64,000 bases of DNA, taken from NCBI RefSeq assembly GCF_000688515.1, contig NZ_JHZK01000007.1, positions 62,001 to 126,000 on the forward strand, given 5' to 3'. The notes below the pieces were generated by a model. It searched no databases. It was not told the origin of the DNA and saw nothing but the letters and a program-made list of their open reading frames with translations. The position numbers and the translations under genes were made by a program. The first letter of the stretch is position 1, and every line of letters starts with the position of its first letter. Below are positions 33,658-41,977 of this stretch, one piece after another. The DNA is from Afifella pfennigii DSM 17143. Its GTDB lineage: Bacteria; Pseudomonadota; Alphaproteobacteria; Rhizobiales; Afifellaceae.

Positions 33658-35382
33658 ATGGACGCAAAGACCTTCTCCAAAGCAAATTTGCCGAGCCGGC
33701 ACGTCACCGAAGGGGCCTCGCGCGCGCCGCACCGCTCCTACTATTACGCCATGGGGCTGTCGGCGGAGGAGATCCATCAGCCTTTCGTCGGTGTCGCCAC
33801 CTGCTGGAACGAGGCGGCGCCCTGCAACATCGCCCTATCCCGCCAGGCGCAGGTGGTGAAGAAGGGCGTCGTCGCCGCGAGCGGCACGCCGCGCGAATTC
33901 ACCACCATCACCGTCACCGACGGCATCGCCATGGGCCATGCCGGCATGAAGGCCTCGCTGGCCTCGCGTGAGGTGATCGCCGATTCGGTCGAGCTGACGA
34001 TGCGCGGCCACTGTTACGACGCGCTTGTCGGCCTTGCCGGCTGCGACAAATCTCTGCCCGGCATGATGATGGCCATGGTGCGGCTCAACGTGCCGTCGAT
34101 CTTCATCTATGGCGGCTCCATCCTGCCCGGCAGCTTCCGCGGCCGGGAAGTGACCGTCCTCGATGTCTTCGAGGGGGTCGGCCGGCATCTGACGGGCGAG
34201 CTCTCCGACGAGGATCTTGCCGAACTGGAATCGGTCGCCTGTCCGTCCGCCGGCGCCTGCGGGGCGCAGTTCACCGCCAACACCATGGCGACGGTTTCCG
34301 AAGCGATCGGTCTGGCGCTGCCCTATTCGGCAGGCGCCCCGGCGCCCTACGAGTTCCGCGACCGCTTCTGTCACGCCGCCGGCGAGCAGGTGATGGAGCT
34401 CCTCGCCCGGCAGCTGCGCCCGCGCGACATCGTCACGCGCAAGGCGCTGGAGAACGCGGCCACGGTGGTCGCCGCTTCCGGCGGCTCGACCAATGCCGGC
34501 CTGCATCTGCCGGCCATCGCGCATGAATGCGGCATCGATTTCGATCTCTTCGAGGTCGCCAAGATCTTCAAGCGCACGCCCTATATCGCCGACCTGAAAC
34601 CGGGCGGCAAATACATCGCCAAGGACATGTTCGAGGCGGGCGGCATTCCCTTGCTGATGAAGACGTTGCTCGATCACGGCTATCTGCATGGCGATTGCAT
34701 GACGGTGACCGGCCGCACAATTGCCGAAAATTTGGAGCATGTTGATTGGAACGCTGAGCAGGACGTGGTTCGGCCCGCAGACAACCCGATCAGCCCGACT
34801 GGCGGTGTGGTCGGTCTCTCCGGCAATCTTGCCCCGGACGGCGCGATCGTGAAGGTCGCGGGCATGACCAACCTGCACTTCAGAGGCCCCGCGCGGTGCT
34901 TCGATACTGAAGAGGAGTGCTTTCAAGCCGTGAGCCGTGGCGAATATCAGGAAGGGGATGTGCTGGTCATCCGCTACGAGGGCCCGAAGGGCGGGCCCGG
35001 CATGCGCGAGATGTTGTCCACCACCTCCGCGCTCTACGGACAGGGCATGGGCAACAAGGTGGCGCTCATTACCGACGGGCGTTTCTCCGGCGCCACGCGC
35101 GGCTTCTGCATCGGCCATATCTCGCCGGAAGCGGCGGTCGGAGGGCCGATCGGGCTCTTGAAGGATGGCGATATCATCGAGATCGATGCCGTTGCCGGCA
35201 CGATCGACGTCGAACTCGACGAGGCCGAACTTGGCCGGCGGCGGCAGGAATGGCAGCCGCGCGAGACGGATTACCGCTCTGGCGCGCTGTGGAAATACGC
35301 CCAGACCGTTGGCTCGGCGAGGAAGGGGGCCGTCACCCATCCGGGAGGGGCGGCCGAGACGGTGTGCTATGCGGATCAGTAA
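33658..35382 (+). CDS. ilvD: dihydroxy-acid dehydratase
   Basis: A 574-residue Fe-S enzyme of valine, leucine and isoleucine synthesis that dehydrates 2,3-dihydroxy acids. Cluster cysteines lie in [26 protein letters not shown] and [18 protein letters not shown], with [20 protein letters not shown] near the C-terminus. ATG 33658 gives the conserved start. A block of about 80 codons (roughly 34717-34960) uses far more A/T-ending and rare codons than the rest, suggesting a recombined segment. The last 14 bases overlap the downstream ExoR-like gene. Confidence 0.94.
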   Translation: MDAKTFSKANLPSRHVTEGASRAPHRSYYYAMGLSAEEIHQPFVGVATCWNEAAPCNIALSRQAQVVKKGVVAASGTPREFTTITVTDGIAMGHAGMKASLASREVIADSVELTMRGHCYDALVGLAGCDKSLPGMMMAMVRLNVPSIFIYGGSILPGSFRGREVTVLDVFEGVGRHLTGELSDEDLAELESVACPSAGACGAQFTANTMATVSEAIGLALPYSAGAPAPYEFRDRFCHAAGEQVMELLARQLRPRDIVTRKALENAATVVAASGGSTNAGLHLPAIAHECGIDFDLFEVAKIFKRTPYIADLKPGGKYIAKDMFEAGGIPLLMKTLLDHGYLHGDCMTVTGRTIAENLEHVDWNAEQDVVRPADNPISPTGGVVGLSGNLAPDGAIVKVAGMTNLHFRGPARCFDTEEECFQAVSRGEYQEGDVLVIRYEGPKGGPGMREMLSTTSALYGQGMGNKVALITDGRFSGATRGFCIGHISPEAAVGGPIGLLKDGDIIEIDAVAGTIDVELDEAELGRRRQEWQPRETDYRSGALWKYAQTVGSARKGAVTHPGGAAETVCYADQ

Positions 35383-36142
35383 TGCTCTGTCGGTTGCGGC
35401 CCTCGCCGTCGCCCTGACGGCGCCGGCCTTCGCCTTCGACCCCGATACGACGGCGCGGGACGCCTTCCGCAGCGGCTATTTCGCCTACAAGAAGGGCCAT
35501 ACCGCCGAGGCGATCGAGGCGCTCTCCTTCGCCGCGGAGAAGGGCCATACGGCGGCGCTGTGGAAGCTCGGGCGCATCTACGCGACCGGCGATGGCGTGA
35601 GCGAGGACGATGCGCGCGCCTTCGATATCTTCTCGCGCATCGCCAACGAGTATGCCGACGGCAATCCGCGCGGCTCGGATGCACGCTTCGTCTCCGACGC
35701 CTTCGTGGCGCTCGCCGGCTATTTCCGCGACGGCATCGCCGGCAAGGTATCGTCGGACGAGGTGAGGGCGCGGCGCTTCTATACCTACGCCGCAGCCTAT
35801 TTCGCCGATCCGGAGGCGCAGTACCAGCTCGGCATGATGTATCTCAACGGGCGTGGCGGCGAGCGCAACGCCCGGCAGGCGGCGCGCTGGCTGAAGCTTT
35901 CCGCCGACAAGGGCCATGCGCAAGCCCAGGCCGAGTTCGGCCGCATCCTGTTTGAGGGCGTCGGTATCCGTCGCAACACCGTCAAGGGTCTGATGTGGCT
36001 GTCGATCGCCCGCGACAATTACCGCGGCGACGACGAGATCCAGTCGCTGCACGAGGAGGCCTTCGCGGCGGCGAGCGAGAACGACCGGCGCACGGCGATG
36101 GCGCTCGCCGAAGACTGGCTGGCCAAGAGCAGCCCGAAGTAA
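35369..36142 (+). CDS. exoR: ExoR-like periplasmic Sel1-repeat regulator
   Basis: A 257-residue secreted protein: signal peptide to about residue 21 (ending APAFAFDP) then Sel1-type helical repeats, for example [66 protein letters not shown] and the C-terminal [23 protein letters not shown]. It matches ExoR of Sinorhizobium, remembered as a periplasmic inhibitor of the ExoS-ChvI two-component system that controls exopolysaccharide, motility and acid responses. The exoS-chvI genes are not in the window. Its start lies inside ilvD, with a 14-base overlap. The identification is by sequence pattern and not certain. Confidence 0.75.
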   Translation: MRISNALSVAALAVALTAPAFAFDPDTTARDAFRSGYFAYKKGHTAEAIEALSFAAEKGHTAALWKLGRIYATGDGVSEDDARAFDIFSRIANEYADGNPRGSDARFVSDAFVALAGYFRDGIAGKVSSDEVRARRFYTYAAAYFADPEAQYQLGMMYLNGRGGERNARQAARWLKLSADKGHAQAQAEFGRILFEGVGIRRNTVKGLMWLSIARDNYRGDDEIQSLHEEAFAAASENDRRTAMALAEDWLAKSSPK

Positions 36143-36182
36143 AGCCGTATCTCGGCGCCGCCTTCCCAAGCGTCTGTGCGAG

Positions 36183-36227
36183 CCGCCTTTTTGAACCGCC
36201 TTTTCCGGCCGCCTTTTCGGGCCGCCT
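36183..36227. repeat. 13-bp tandem array at a convergent junction
   Basis: Three 13-bp units, each starting CCGCC followed by four or five T (36183-36195, 36196-36208, 36209-36221), and a partial fourth. The array lies between the ExoR-like gene and the convergent small secreted-protein gene and touches the stop codon of the latter. Confidence 0.75.
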
Positions 36228-36504
36228 AGGGTTGCGCAGAAACGAGCCGCGACAGGCGTGGCAATGGCCGCGAGGCGGTCGGGCAGGGCGATTCCAGAAA
36301 CCGCCATGACGTATTGTTCAGCACCTTTTCGCAGCGTGCCATCTGCCGCCCGTTCGGCGTGGCGATGCAAACCGTCTCGCCTTCGCGCGCGATGACGCCG
36401 TCACTCGCCCGGCAGGTGCAATCGCCGGCGGCCGCGGCGAAGGAAGCGCCGAGAAGCGCCAGGACGGGCGCCAGCGAGAGAGTGATGAGACGTTTTCCCA
36501 CCAT
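36226..36504 (-). CDS. small secreted protein of unknown function
   Basis: A 92-residue protein with a clear signal peptide (MVGKRLITLSLAPVLALLGASFAAAA) and a mature part of about 66 residues holding four cysteines (GDCTCRASDG, ETVCIAT, ARCEK, ESPCPT), consistent with two disulfides or one metal site in the periplasm. Similar short CTCRA proteins occur in other rhizobia; none has a function known to me. The long open frame upstream of 36504 has no family similarity and overlaps genes on the other strand. It is divergent from the copper-handling pair and its 3' end touches the tandem array. Confidence 0.7.
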   Translation of the reverse strand: MVGKRLITLSLAPVLALLGASFAAAAGDCTCRASDGVIAREGETVCIATPNGRQMARCEKVLNNTSWRFLESPCPTASRPLPRLSRLVSAQP

Positions 36505-36648
36505 CCACCAAGCATAGCATGATAGCGGCCTGTTGCGACATCTGCCGGAAGGCCCGGCAACTCTGCGCGCAACATCGGCATGTGTGGGAAATACTCGCCC
36601 TGTGCATCGGGCCTTGCCTTTGCCGGCGCGGGAGCGCAGAAGCAGACC

Positions 36649-37038
36649 ATGTCTCTCCTCCGGCGGCTCCTGCGGGATCGGCTCGCGGGCGGCCTGTTGC
36701 CGGCAATCCTCGCCTATACGCTCTGCTTCCAGGCGATGGTCGTCGTCGTGGCCGATGCGGCGATGGCGGCGGGCGGGGCCGCGCCGGGCCTGGTTCTGTG
36801 CCAGCCTTCCAACGCGGCACAGGAAGCCCCGAATCGGCGTGGCGAACATGCCTGCTGCGATGCGCTCTGTCAGGCCGTCTGCGGGCTCGGCGCCGCGCTT
36901 GCCTGCGCATCTGGAGGCGAGCCGGGCTTTCGCTCCTCCCACCACATCGTGCCTGGCCTTGCGGCAACGAACGGCATCCATCCCGCCTCGCTCGGCCTTG
37001 CGGGGGCGGCGCGGGCGCCGCCGCTCTTCCTCTCGTGA
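36649..37038 (+). CDS. membrane-anchored Cys/His protein, DUF2946-like, beside PCu(A)C
   Basis: A 129-residue protein with one hydrophobic helix (about residues 14-40) and a metal-ligand-rich region: LVLCQPS, then GEHACCDALCQAVCGLGAALAC and SSHHIVPG. The arrangement of Cys and His pairs resembles DUF2946-type proteins, which often accompany copper chaperones. It sits 60 bases before a PCu(A)C gene on the same strand, so a periplasmic copper role is likely but inferred. The start at 36649 is chosen because an earlier in-frame start (36580) adds only low-complexity sequence before the hydrophobic segment. Confidence 0.65.
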   Translation: MSLLRRLLRDRLAGGLLPAILAYTLCFQAMVVVVADAAMAAGGAAPGLVLCQPSNAAQEAPNRRGEHACCDALCQAVCGLGAALACASGGEPGFRSSHHIVPGLAATNGIHPASLGLAGAARAPPLFLS

Positions 37039-37098
37039 CGCAGCCTCATGCCCGCCGCCGCGGCGCGGGCCTTCCCCCATGCGCATTAGGAGAGAAAG

Positions 37099-37572
37099 AT
37101 GCGAACCCTTCTTGCAGCCGTCGCGACCGCTTTCATGGCGGTCGCATCCCCCGTCTTCGCCGCCGATTACACAGCCGGTCCGATTGAGATCGACACGCCC
37201 TGGACGCGGGCGACGCCACCCTCGGCCAAGGCCGGCGGTGGATTCTTGAAGCTGACCAACACCGGGAGCGAGGACGACCGCCTCGTCTCCGTCGCCTCGC
37301 CGATCGCCGGCCGCACGGAGCTGCACACCATGGACATGTCCGGCGGCGTGATGAAGATGCGGCATCTGCCGGACGGCATCGCCCTGCCTGCCGGCCAGAG
37401 CGTGGAGCTGAAGCCCGGCAGCCTGCACGTCATGTTCATGGATCTCGCCGGCCCGATCGAAGAAGGCGCGGCCGTGCAGGTGACGCTCACCTTCGAGAAG
37501 GCGGGCTCCGTCGATATCGAGATGCGGGCGGCGGGTATCGGCGCGCCGGGGCCGGCGGATATGGCGCACTGA
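37099..37572 (+). CDS. periplasmic copper chaperone PCu(A)C
   Basis: A 157-residue secreted protein with signal peptide (ending SPVFAADY) and the PCu(A)C fold. The Cu(I) ligands follow the family spacing H-M...M...H-M: ELHTMDMSGGVMKMRHLP and PGSLHVMFMDL. Such proteins deliver copper to the CuA site of cytochrome c oxidase or to Sco. AGGAGAGA-type ribosome site lies before ATG 37099. It follows the Cys/His-rich membrane protein and converges on xthA 16 bases away. Confidence 0.93.
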   Translation: MRTLLAAVATAFMAVASPVFAADYTAGPIEIDTPWTRATPPSAKAGGGFLKLTNTGSEDDRLVSVASPIAGRTELHTMDMSGGVMKMRHLPDGIALPAGQSVELKPGSLHVMFMDLAGPIEEGAAVQVTLTFEKAGSVDIEMRAAGIGAPGPADMAH

Positions 37573-37588
37573 CGCCGAAGGGCGGCGG

Positions 37589-38377
37589 CTAGCTCAGCTG
37601 CAGCGCCGCCCAGACCGGAACATGGTCTGAAGGCTTCTCCCAGGCGCGGACATGCTTGTCGATGCCCGCGCCTGCAAGACGGTCGGCCGCCTCCGGCGAC
37701 AGCAAGAGGTGGTCGATGCGGATGCCGTTGTTCTTCTGCCAGGCGCCGGCCTGATAGTCCCAGAAGGAGTAAAGGTCGGGCGCGTCGCTGACGCAGCGCA
37801 CCGCATCGGTGAGGCCGGCGGCGAGAAGCCGGCGCCAGGCGCGACGCGACTGGGGCTGGAACAAGGCGTCGTCCGTCCAGCGCTCGGGAAAGCGGGCGTC
37901 GAGGGGCCCCGGAATGATATTGAAGTCGCCGGCAAGGACGAAGGGTTCCTCCAGCGCCAGACGGTCCTTCACCCAATCCTGAAGACGCTCAAGCCAGGCG
38001 AGCTTATAGTCGAATTTCTCGCCGCCGACGGGATTGCCGTTCGGCATATAGGCGGAGGCGACGCGCAACACGCCCTCCCTGGTGGAGACGACCGCCTCCA
38101 GGAAGCGGGCCTGTTCGTCGGCATCGTCGCCGGCAAGGCGGGGGGTGACGTCCTCCAGCGGCCGCTTGGAGAGGATGGCGACGCCGTTGAAGCCCTTCTG
38201 GCCGTGCGTCTCGACATTGTAGCCGAGCGCTTCCAGCGGCTCGCGCGGGAAGGCCTCGTCGAGCGACTTGATCTCCTGCAGGCAGGCGATGTCGGGCGAG
38301 GCTTCCGCAAGCCAGCCGAGAAGCGCGTCCTGGCGCGCCTTGACGCCGTTGATGTTCCATGTGGCGACCTTCAGCAT
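37589..38377 (-). CDS. xthA: exodeoxyribonuclease III (AP endonuclease)
   Basis: A 262-residue enzyme of the EEP nuclease fold, which incises abasic sites and removes 3'-blocked ends. Motifs: VATWNINGVKAR, CLQEIKSLDEAFP (catalytic Glu), SAYMPNGNP, LAGDFNIIPGPLD (Asp, Asn) and PSDHVPVWA (His) at the C-terminus. The start MLKVATWNI at 38377 matches the family; 38386 would add three residues. It follows erpA on the minus strand by 43 bases and probably shares its promoter. Confidence 0.93.
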   Translation of the reverse strand: MLKVATWNINGVKARQDALLGWLAEASPDIACLQEIKSLDEAFPREPLEALGYNVETHGQKGFNGVAILSKRPLEDVTPRLAGDDADEQARFLEAVVSTREGVLRVASAYMPNGNPVGGEKFDYKLAWLERLQDWVKDRLALEEPFVLAGDFNIIPGPLDARFPERWTDDALFQPQSRRAWRRLLAAGLTDAVRCVSDAPDLYSFWDYQAGAWQKNNGIRIDHLLLSPEAADRLAGAGIDKHVRAWEKPSDHVPVWAALQLS

Positions 38378-38420
38378 GCCGCGCACGCCACGCCGCGCCG
38401 GCGCCCCACAATGTGCATCG

Positions 38421-38816
38421 TCAGACGGCGAAGCTGGTGCCGCAGCCGCAGGAAGAGGCCGCGTTGGGATTCCTGATCTGGAAGGACTGGCCCATCAGAT
38501 CGTCGACGAAATCGATCTCCGAGCCCTCCAGGAAAGGCAGCGAGAAGGGGTCGATGAGGACGATGGCGCCCTCGCCCTCCAGCACCAGATCGTCTTCCTC
38601 GCGGCCGTCCTGCACCAGATCGTAGCGGTACTGGAAGCCGGAACAGCCGCCGCCTTCCACGGAGATGCGCAGCGCCGTGCCTTCGGGCTCGCCAGCGAGA
38701 ATCTTCGCCACGCGCCGTGCGGCGCGCTCCGTCAGGACGACCTCAGTCGCCTGCGGCGCGTCGGCATTCTCCTGCCTGGTTTGGCCTGTCGTCGTGTTTG
38801 GGTCCGGCTCGGTCAT
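38421..38816 (-). CDS. erpA: iron-sulfur cluster insertion protein ErpA
   Basis: A 131-residue A-type carrier that delivers Fe-S clusters to apoproteins. The three ligand cysteines are present: [11 protein letters not shown] in the middle and SSCGCGTSF at the C-terminus. The first 25 residues are polar and variable. It is divergent from dgt with 70 bases between the start codons, a gap that holds both promoters. The order xthA-erpA/dgt-argS is typical of rhizobia. Confidence 0.95.
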   Translation of the reverse strand: MTEPDPNTTTGQTRQENADAPQATEVVLTERAARRVAKILAGEPEGTALRISVEGGGCSGFQYRYDLVQDGREEDDLVLEGEGAIVLIDPFSLPFLEGSEIDFVDDLMGQSFQIRNPNAASSCGCGTSFAV

Positions 38817-38886
38817 CGCTGGCGCTTGCTCCTTCGCCTATTGGCTAGCTAAGAACCGCGGGGGTGCAAGTCAATCGCAGGGGCCG

Positions 38887-40086
38887 ATGAGAAACAGCCT
38901 GCCGGAGAGCCTGCTGAGGGGCGGCGCACGCTGGCGCGCGCCTTATGCCGCCGATCTTGAGGCCGGCGCCAGGCGCCTTCACGATGAGGCGATGGACCCG
39001 CTGCGCTCGCCCTTCCAGCGCGATCGGGACCGAATCGTTCATTCCACCTCCTTCCGGCGCCTGAAGCACAAGACCCAGGTTTTCGTGCGCCCGGAGGGCG
39101 ACCATTTCCGCACGCGGCTGACGCATTCGCTGGAGGTGGCGCAGGTGGCGCGCTCGCTGGCGCGCCCGCTCGGGCTCGACGAGGATCTGACGGAGGCGAT
39201 CGCGCTTGCGCACGATCTCGGCCATCCGCCCTTCGGCCATGGCGGGGAGCGGGCGCTGGCGAGCGCCCTCGGCGCGTATGACGGCTTCGACCACAATATC
39301 CAGAGCCTGCGGGTGGTGACGTCGCTGGAGCGGCGCTATCCGCGCTTCGACGGGCTCAATCTCTGCCGGGCGAGCCTTGAGGGCCTCGTCAAGCATAACG
39401 GGCCCTACAGGGCCGGGCCGGCGCCGGCGGTCGCGGCCGAACTGGCGGGCGAGCTCGGCCTCGAACTCGCCGCGCAGCCGAGCCTGGAGGCGCAGGCCGC
39501 CGCCATCGCCGACGACATCGCCTATGACGCGCATGACATCGACGACGGGCTCAGGGCGGGTCTGTTGACGCTGGACGACCTCGCCGACGTGCCCCTCACC
39601 GGGCGGCTGCTTTGCGCGATCAAGGCCGAGTATCCGAGGCTGGATCGCTCGCGCCTTGCCGCGGAGCTGGTGCGCCGGCTCATCACGGTGATGATCGCCG
39701 ACGTGCTGGCGGAGACGGTAAGGCGGCTTGAGGCCGTTGGCATCGCAACGCCGCAGGATGTGGGGGCGGCGCCATCCTTCCTGGTCGGTTTTTCGGCCGC
39801 CCTGGAGGCGGAGGAGGATGTGCTGAAGCGCTTTCTCTTCGCCAGGCTCTACCGCCACGAGGAGGTGATGGCGCGCGTGAAGGTCGGCGGCGAGGTGGTA
39901 CAGGCACTGTTCGAGCGGTTCATGACGCGCCCCGAGCTCTTGCCGGCGGAATGGCAGGCGGGGCTGGAGACGGGCGATAAGAAGCGGCTGGCGCGCCGCG
40001 CCGGCGACTACATCGCCGGCATGACGGACGGCTATGCGCTTGCCGAATATCGGCGGCTGTTTGACCGGACCCCCGATCTCGGCTAG
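38887..40086 (+). CDS. dgt: deoxyguanosinetriphosphate triphosphohydrolase-like protein
   Basis: A 399-residue HD-domain protein. Metal ligands lie in [30 protein letters not shown] and [16 protein letters not shown], and a later [15 protein letters not shown] supplies the distal Asp. It belongs to the type 2 dGTPase subfamily that may hydrolyse other dNTPs. ATG 38887 is chosen because the frame upstream of it overlaps divergent erpA. It precedes argS with 68 bases between. Confidence 0.93.
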   Translation: MRNSLPESLLRGGARWRAPYAADLEAGARRLHDEAMDPLRSPFQRDRDRIVHSTSFRRLKHKTQVFVRPEGDHFRTRLTHSLEVAQVARSLARPLGLDEDLTEAIALAHDLGHPPFGHGGERALASALGAYDGFDHNIQSLRVVTSLERRYPRFDGLNLCRASLEGLVKHNGPYRAGPAPAVAAELAGELGLELAAQPSLEAQAAAIADDIAYDAHDIDDGLRAGLLTLDDLADVPLTGRLLCAIKAEYPRLDRSRLAAELVRRLITVMIADVLAETVRRLEAVGIATPQDVGAAPSFLVGFSAALEAEEDVLKRFLFARLYRHEEVMARVKVGGEVVQALFERFMTRPELLPAEWQAGLETGDKKRLARRAGDYIAGMTDGYALAEYRRLFDRTPDLG

Positions 40087-40154
40087 GGCCCGCTCCGATT
40101 CACTCAAGAACGCCCGACGAACGCCGCAGGAAGCGGCGAGGGAACCGATTTCGC

Positions 40155-41930
40155 ATGAACCTATTCGATGTTTTTGCCGAGCGGATCAGATCCGCTCTCG
40201 GCAAGGCCGTTCCGCAAGCTGCCTCGCTTGCCGACGACATTCTGGCGCGGGTCGTCGTGGAGCCGCCGCGCGATCCGGCGCATGGCGACCTTGCCAGCAA
40301 CGCCGCGCTGATCCTCGCCAAGCCGCTCGGCATGAAGCCGCGGGACATCGCCACGCGCCTGGCCGCGGAGCTCGCCCACGATCCTGAGGTGGAGGCCGCC
40401 GAGGTCGCCGGGCCGGGCTTTCTCAACCTGCGCCTGGCGCAGGGCTTCTGGGCGCGCGAGCTTGGCGCCATCCTTCACGCCGGCGAGCGCTACGGCTATG
40501 GCGAGCCCGGCTCCGGCGAGGCGGTCAACGTGGAATACGTCTCGGCGAACCCGACCGGGCCGATGCATGTCGGCCATTGCCGGGGCGCCGTCGTCGGCGA
40601 CGCCATCGCCAATCTCTTGGCGGCGATCGGCGAGGCGGTGAGCCGCGAATACTATATCAACGATGCCGGCGCGCAGGTCGACGCGCTCGCCCGCTCCGTC
40701 TATCTGCGCTACCTGGAAGCGCTTGGCGAGGCGATCGGCGAGATTCCGAAGGGGCTCTATCCGGGCGACTATCTGGTGCCCGTCGGCAAGGCGTTGGCGG
40801 AGACGCACGGCGCGGCGCTGAAGGCGATGCCGGAAGAGGAATGGCTGCCCCTGGTGCGCGATTTCGCCATCGAGGCGATGATGGCGACGATCCGTGACGA
40901 CCTCGCCAGGCTGAATATCTGCCATGACGTCTTCTTCTCGGAGCGCACGCTGACGGCGGAGGGCAACGACAAGGTAGCCGAGCTCATCGATTGGCTGGAG
41001 GCGCGCGATCTCGTCTATTGGGGCACCCTGCCGCCGCCCAAGGGGCACGAGCAGGATGGCGGCGAGGAAGAGGCCTGGGACGAACGCGAGCAGCTTCTCT
41101 TCCGGGCGACCGAGTTCGGCGACGACGTCGACCGGGCGCTGAAGAAGGCGGATGGCAGCTACACCTATTTCGCCTCCGACATCGCCTATCACTACGACAA
41201 GTACCGTCGCGGCTTCGCCCATATGATCGACATCTGGGGTGCCGATCACGGCGGCTACGTCAAACGCATGCGTGCCGCAGTGAAGGCGATCTCGGAAGGC
41301 GAGGCGGAGCTGGAGGTGCAGCTCTCCCAGCTCGTGCGCCTGTCTCGCGGCGGCGAGCCGGTACGCATGTCCAAGCGGGCGGGCGATCTCGTCACCCTGC
41401 GCGACGTGGTGGAGGAGGTCGGGCGCGACGCGGTGCGCTTCATGATGCTGACGCGCAAGGCCGACGCGCCACTCGACTTCGACTTTCAGGCCGTGACCGA
41501 GCAGTCGAAAGACAATCCGGTCTTCTATGTGCAGTACGCGCATGCGCGCACGGCCTCCGTGCGGCGGCAATTTCGCGAAGAGCTGCCGGAAGTTCCGCTG
41601 GAGGCTTCCTTGCTGGCCGCCGCGGACCTCTCCAGGCTCGCCGATCCGGGAGAACTGCAGCTGGTCAAGATCCTGTGTGACTGGCCACGCGTTTTGCGGG
41701 CGGCAGCACTAAGCAGGGAGCCGCATCGTATCGCGTATTACCTTTATGACCTTGCGAACGCTTTTCACGTTCACTGGAACAAAGGCAAGGAGTCGCCGCA
41801 ATTACGCTTCATTAAGTCTGATGATATAGAAACGTCGAGGGCTCGGCTCGCGCTGGTGACAGCCGTTGGAATGGTGATTCGAGCCGGCCTCAATGTTCTC
41901 GGGGTCGCAGCGCCCGAGGAGATGCGCTAA
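40155..41930 (+). CDS. argS: arginyl-tRNA synthetase
   Basis: A 591-residue class I synthetase. The N-terminal Add-1 domain is followed by the HIGH-type motif [17 protein letters not shown] (about residues 132-148), the KMSK-like [29 protein letters not shown] (about 404) and the C-terminal anticodon domain. From about 41670 to the stop the codons change sharply: roughly 40% end in A or T, with cta, tta, ata, aaa, gga and cga, unlike the upstream part of the gene. The stop is 47 bases before the SPOR-domain gene. Confidence 0.95.
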   Translation: MNLFDVFAERIRSALGKAVPQAASLADDILARVVVEPPRDPAHGDLASNAALILAKPLGMKPRDIATRLAAELAHDPEVEAAEVAGPGFLNLRLAQGFWARELGAILHAGERYGYGEPGSGEAVNVEYVSANPTGPMHVGHCRGAVVGDAIANLLAAIGEAVSREYYINDAGAQVDALARSVYLRYLEALGEAIGEIPKGLYPGDYLVPVGKALAETHGAALKAMPEEEWLPLVRDFAIEAMMATIRDDLARLNICHDVFFSERTLTAEGNDKVAELIDWLEARDLVYWGTLPPPKGHEQDGGEEEAWDEREQLLFRATEFGDDVDRALKKADGSYTYFASDIAYHYDKYRRGFAHMIDIWGADHGGYVKRMRAAVKAISEGEAELEVQLSQLVRLSRGGEPVRMSKRAGDLVTLRDVVEEVGRDAVRFMMLTRKADAPLDFDFQAVTEQSKDNPVFYVQYAHARTASVRRQFREELPEVPLEASLLAAADLSRLADPGELQLVKILCDWPRVLRAAALSREPHRIAYYLYDLANAFHVHWNKGKESPQLRFIKSDDIETSRARLALVTAVGMVIRAGLNVLGVAAPEEMR

Positions 41931-41977
41931 TCTAAAAGGGCGCGACGTTACCCGTAACAACGCGTAAGGTTTAGCTG

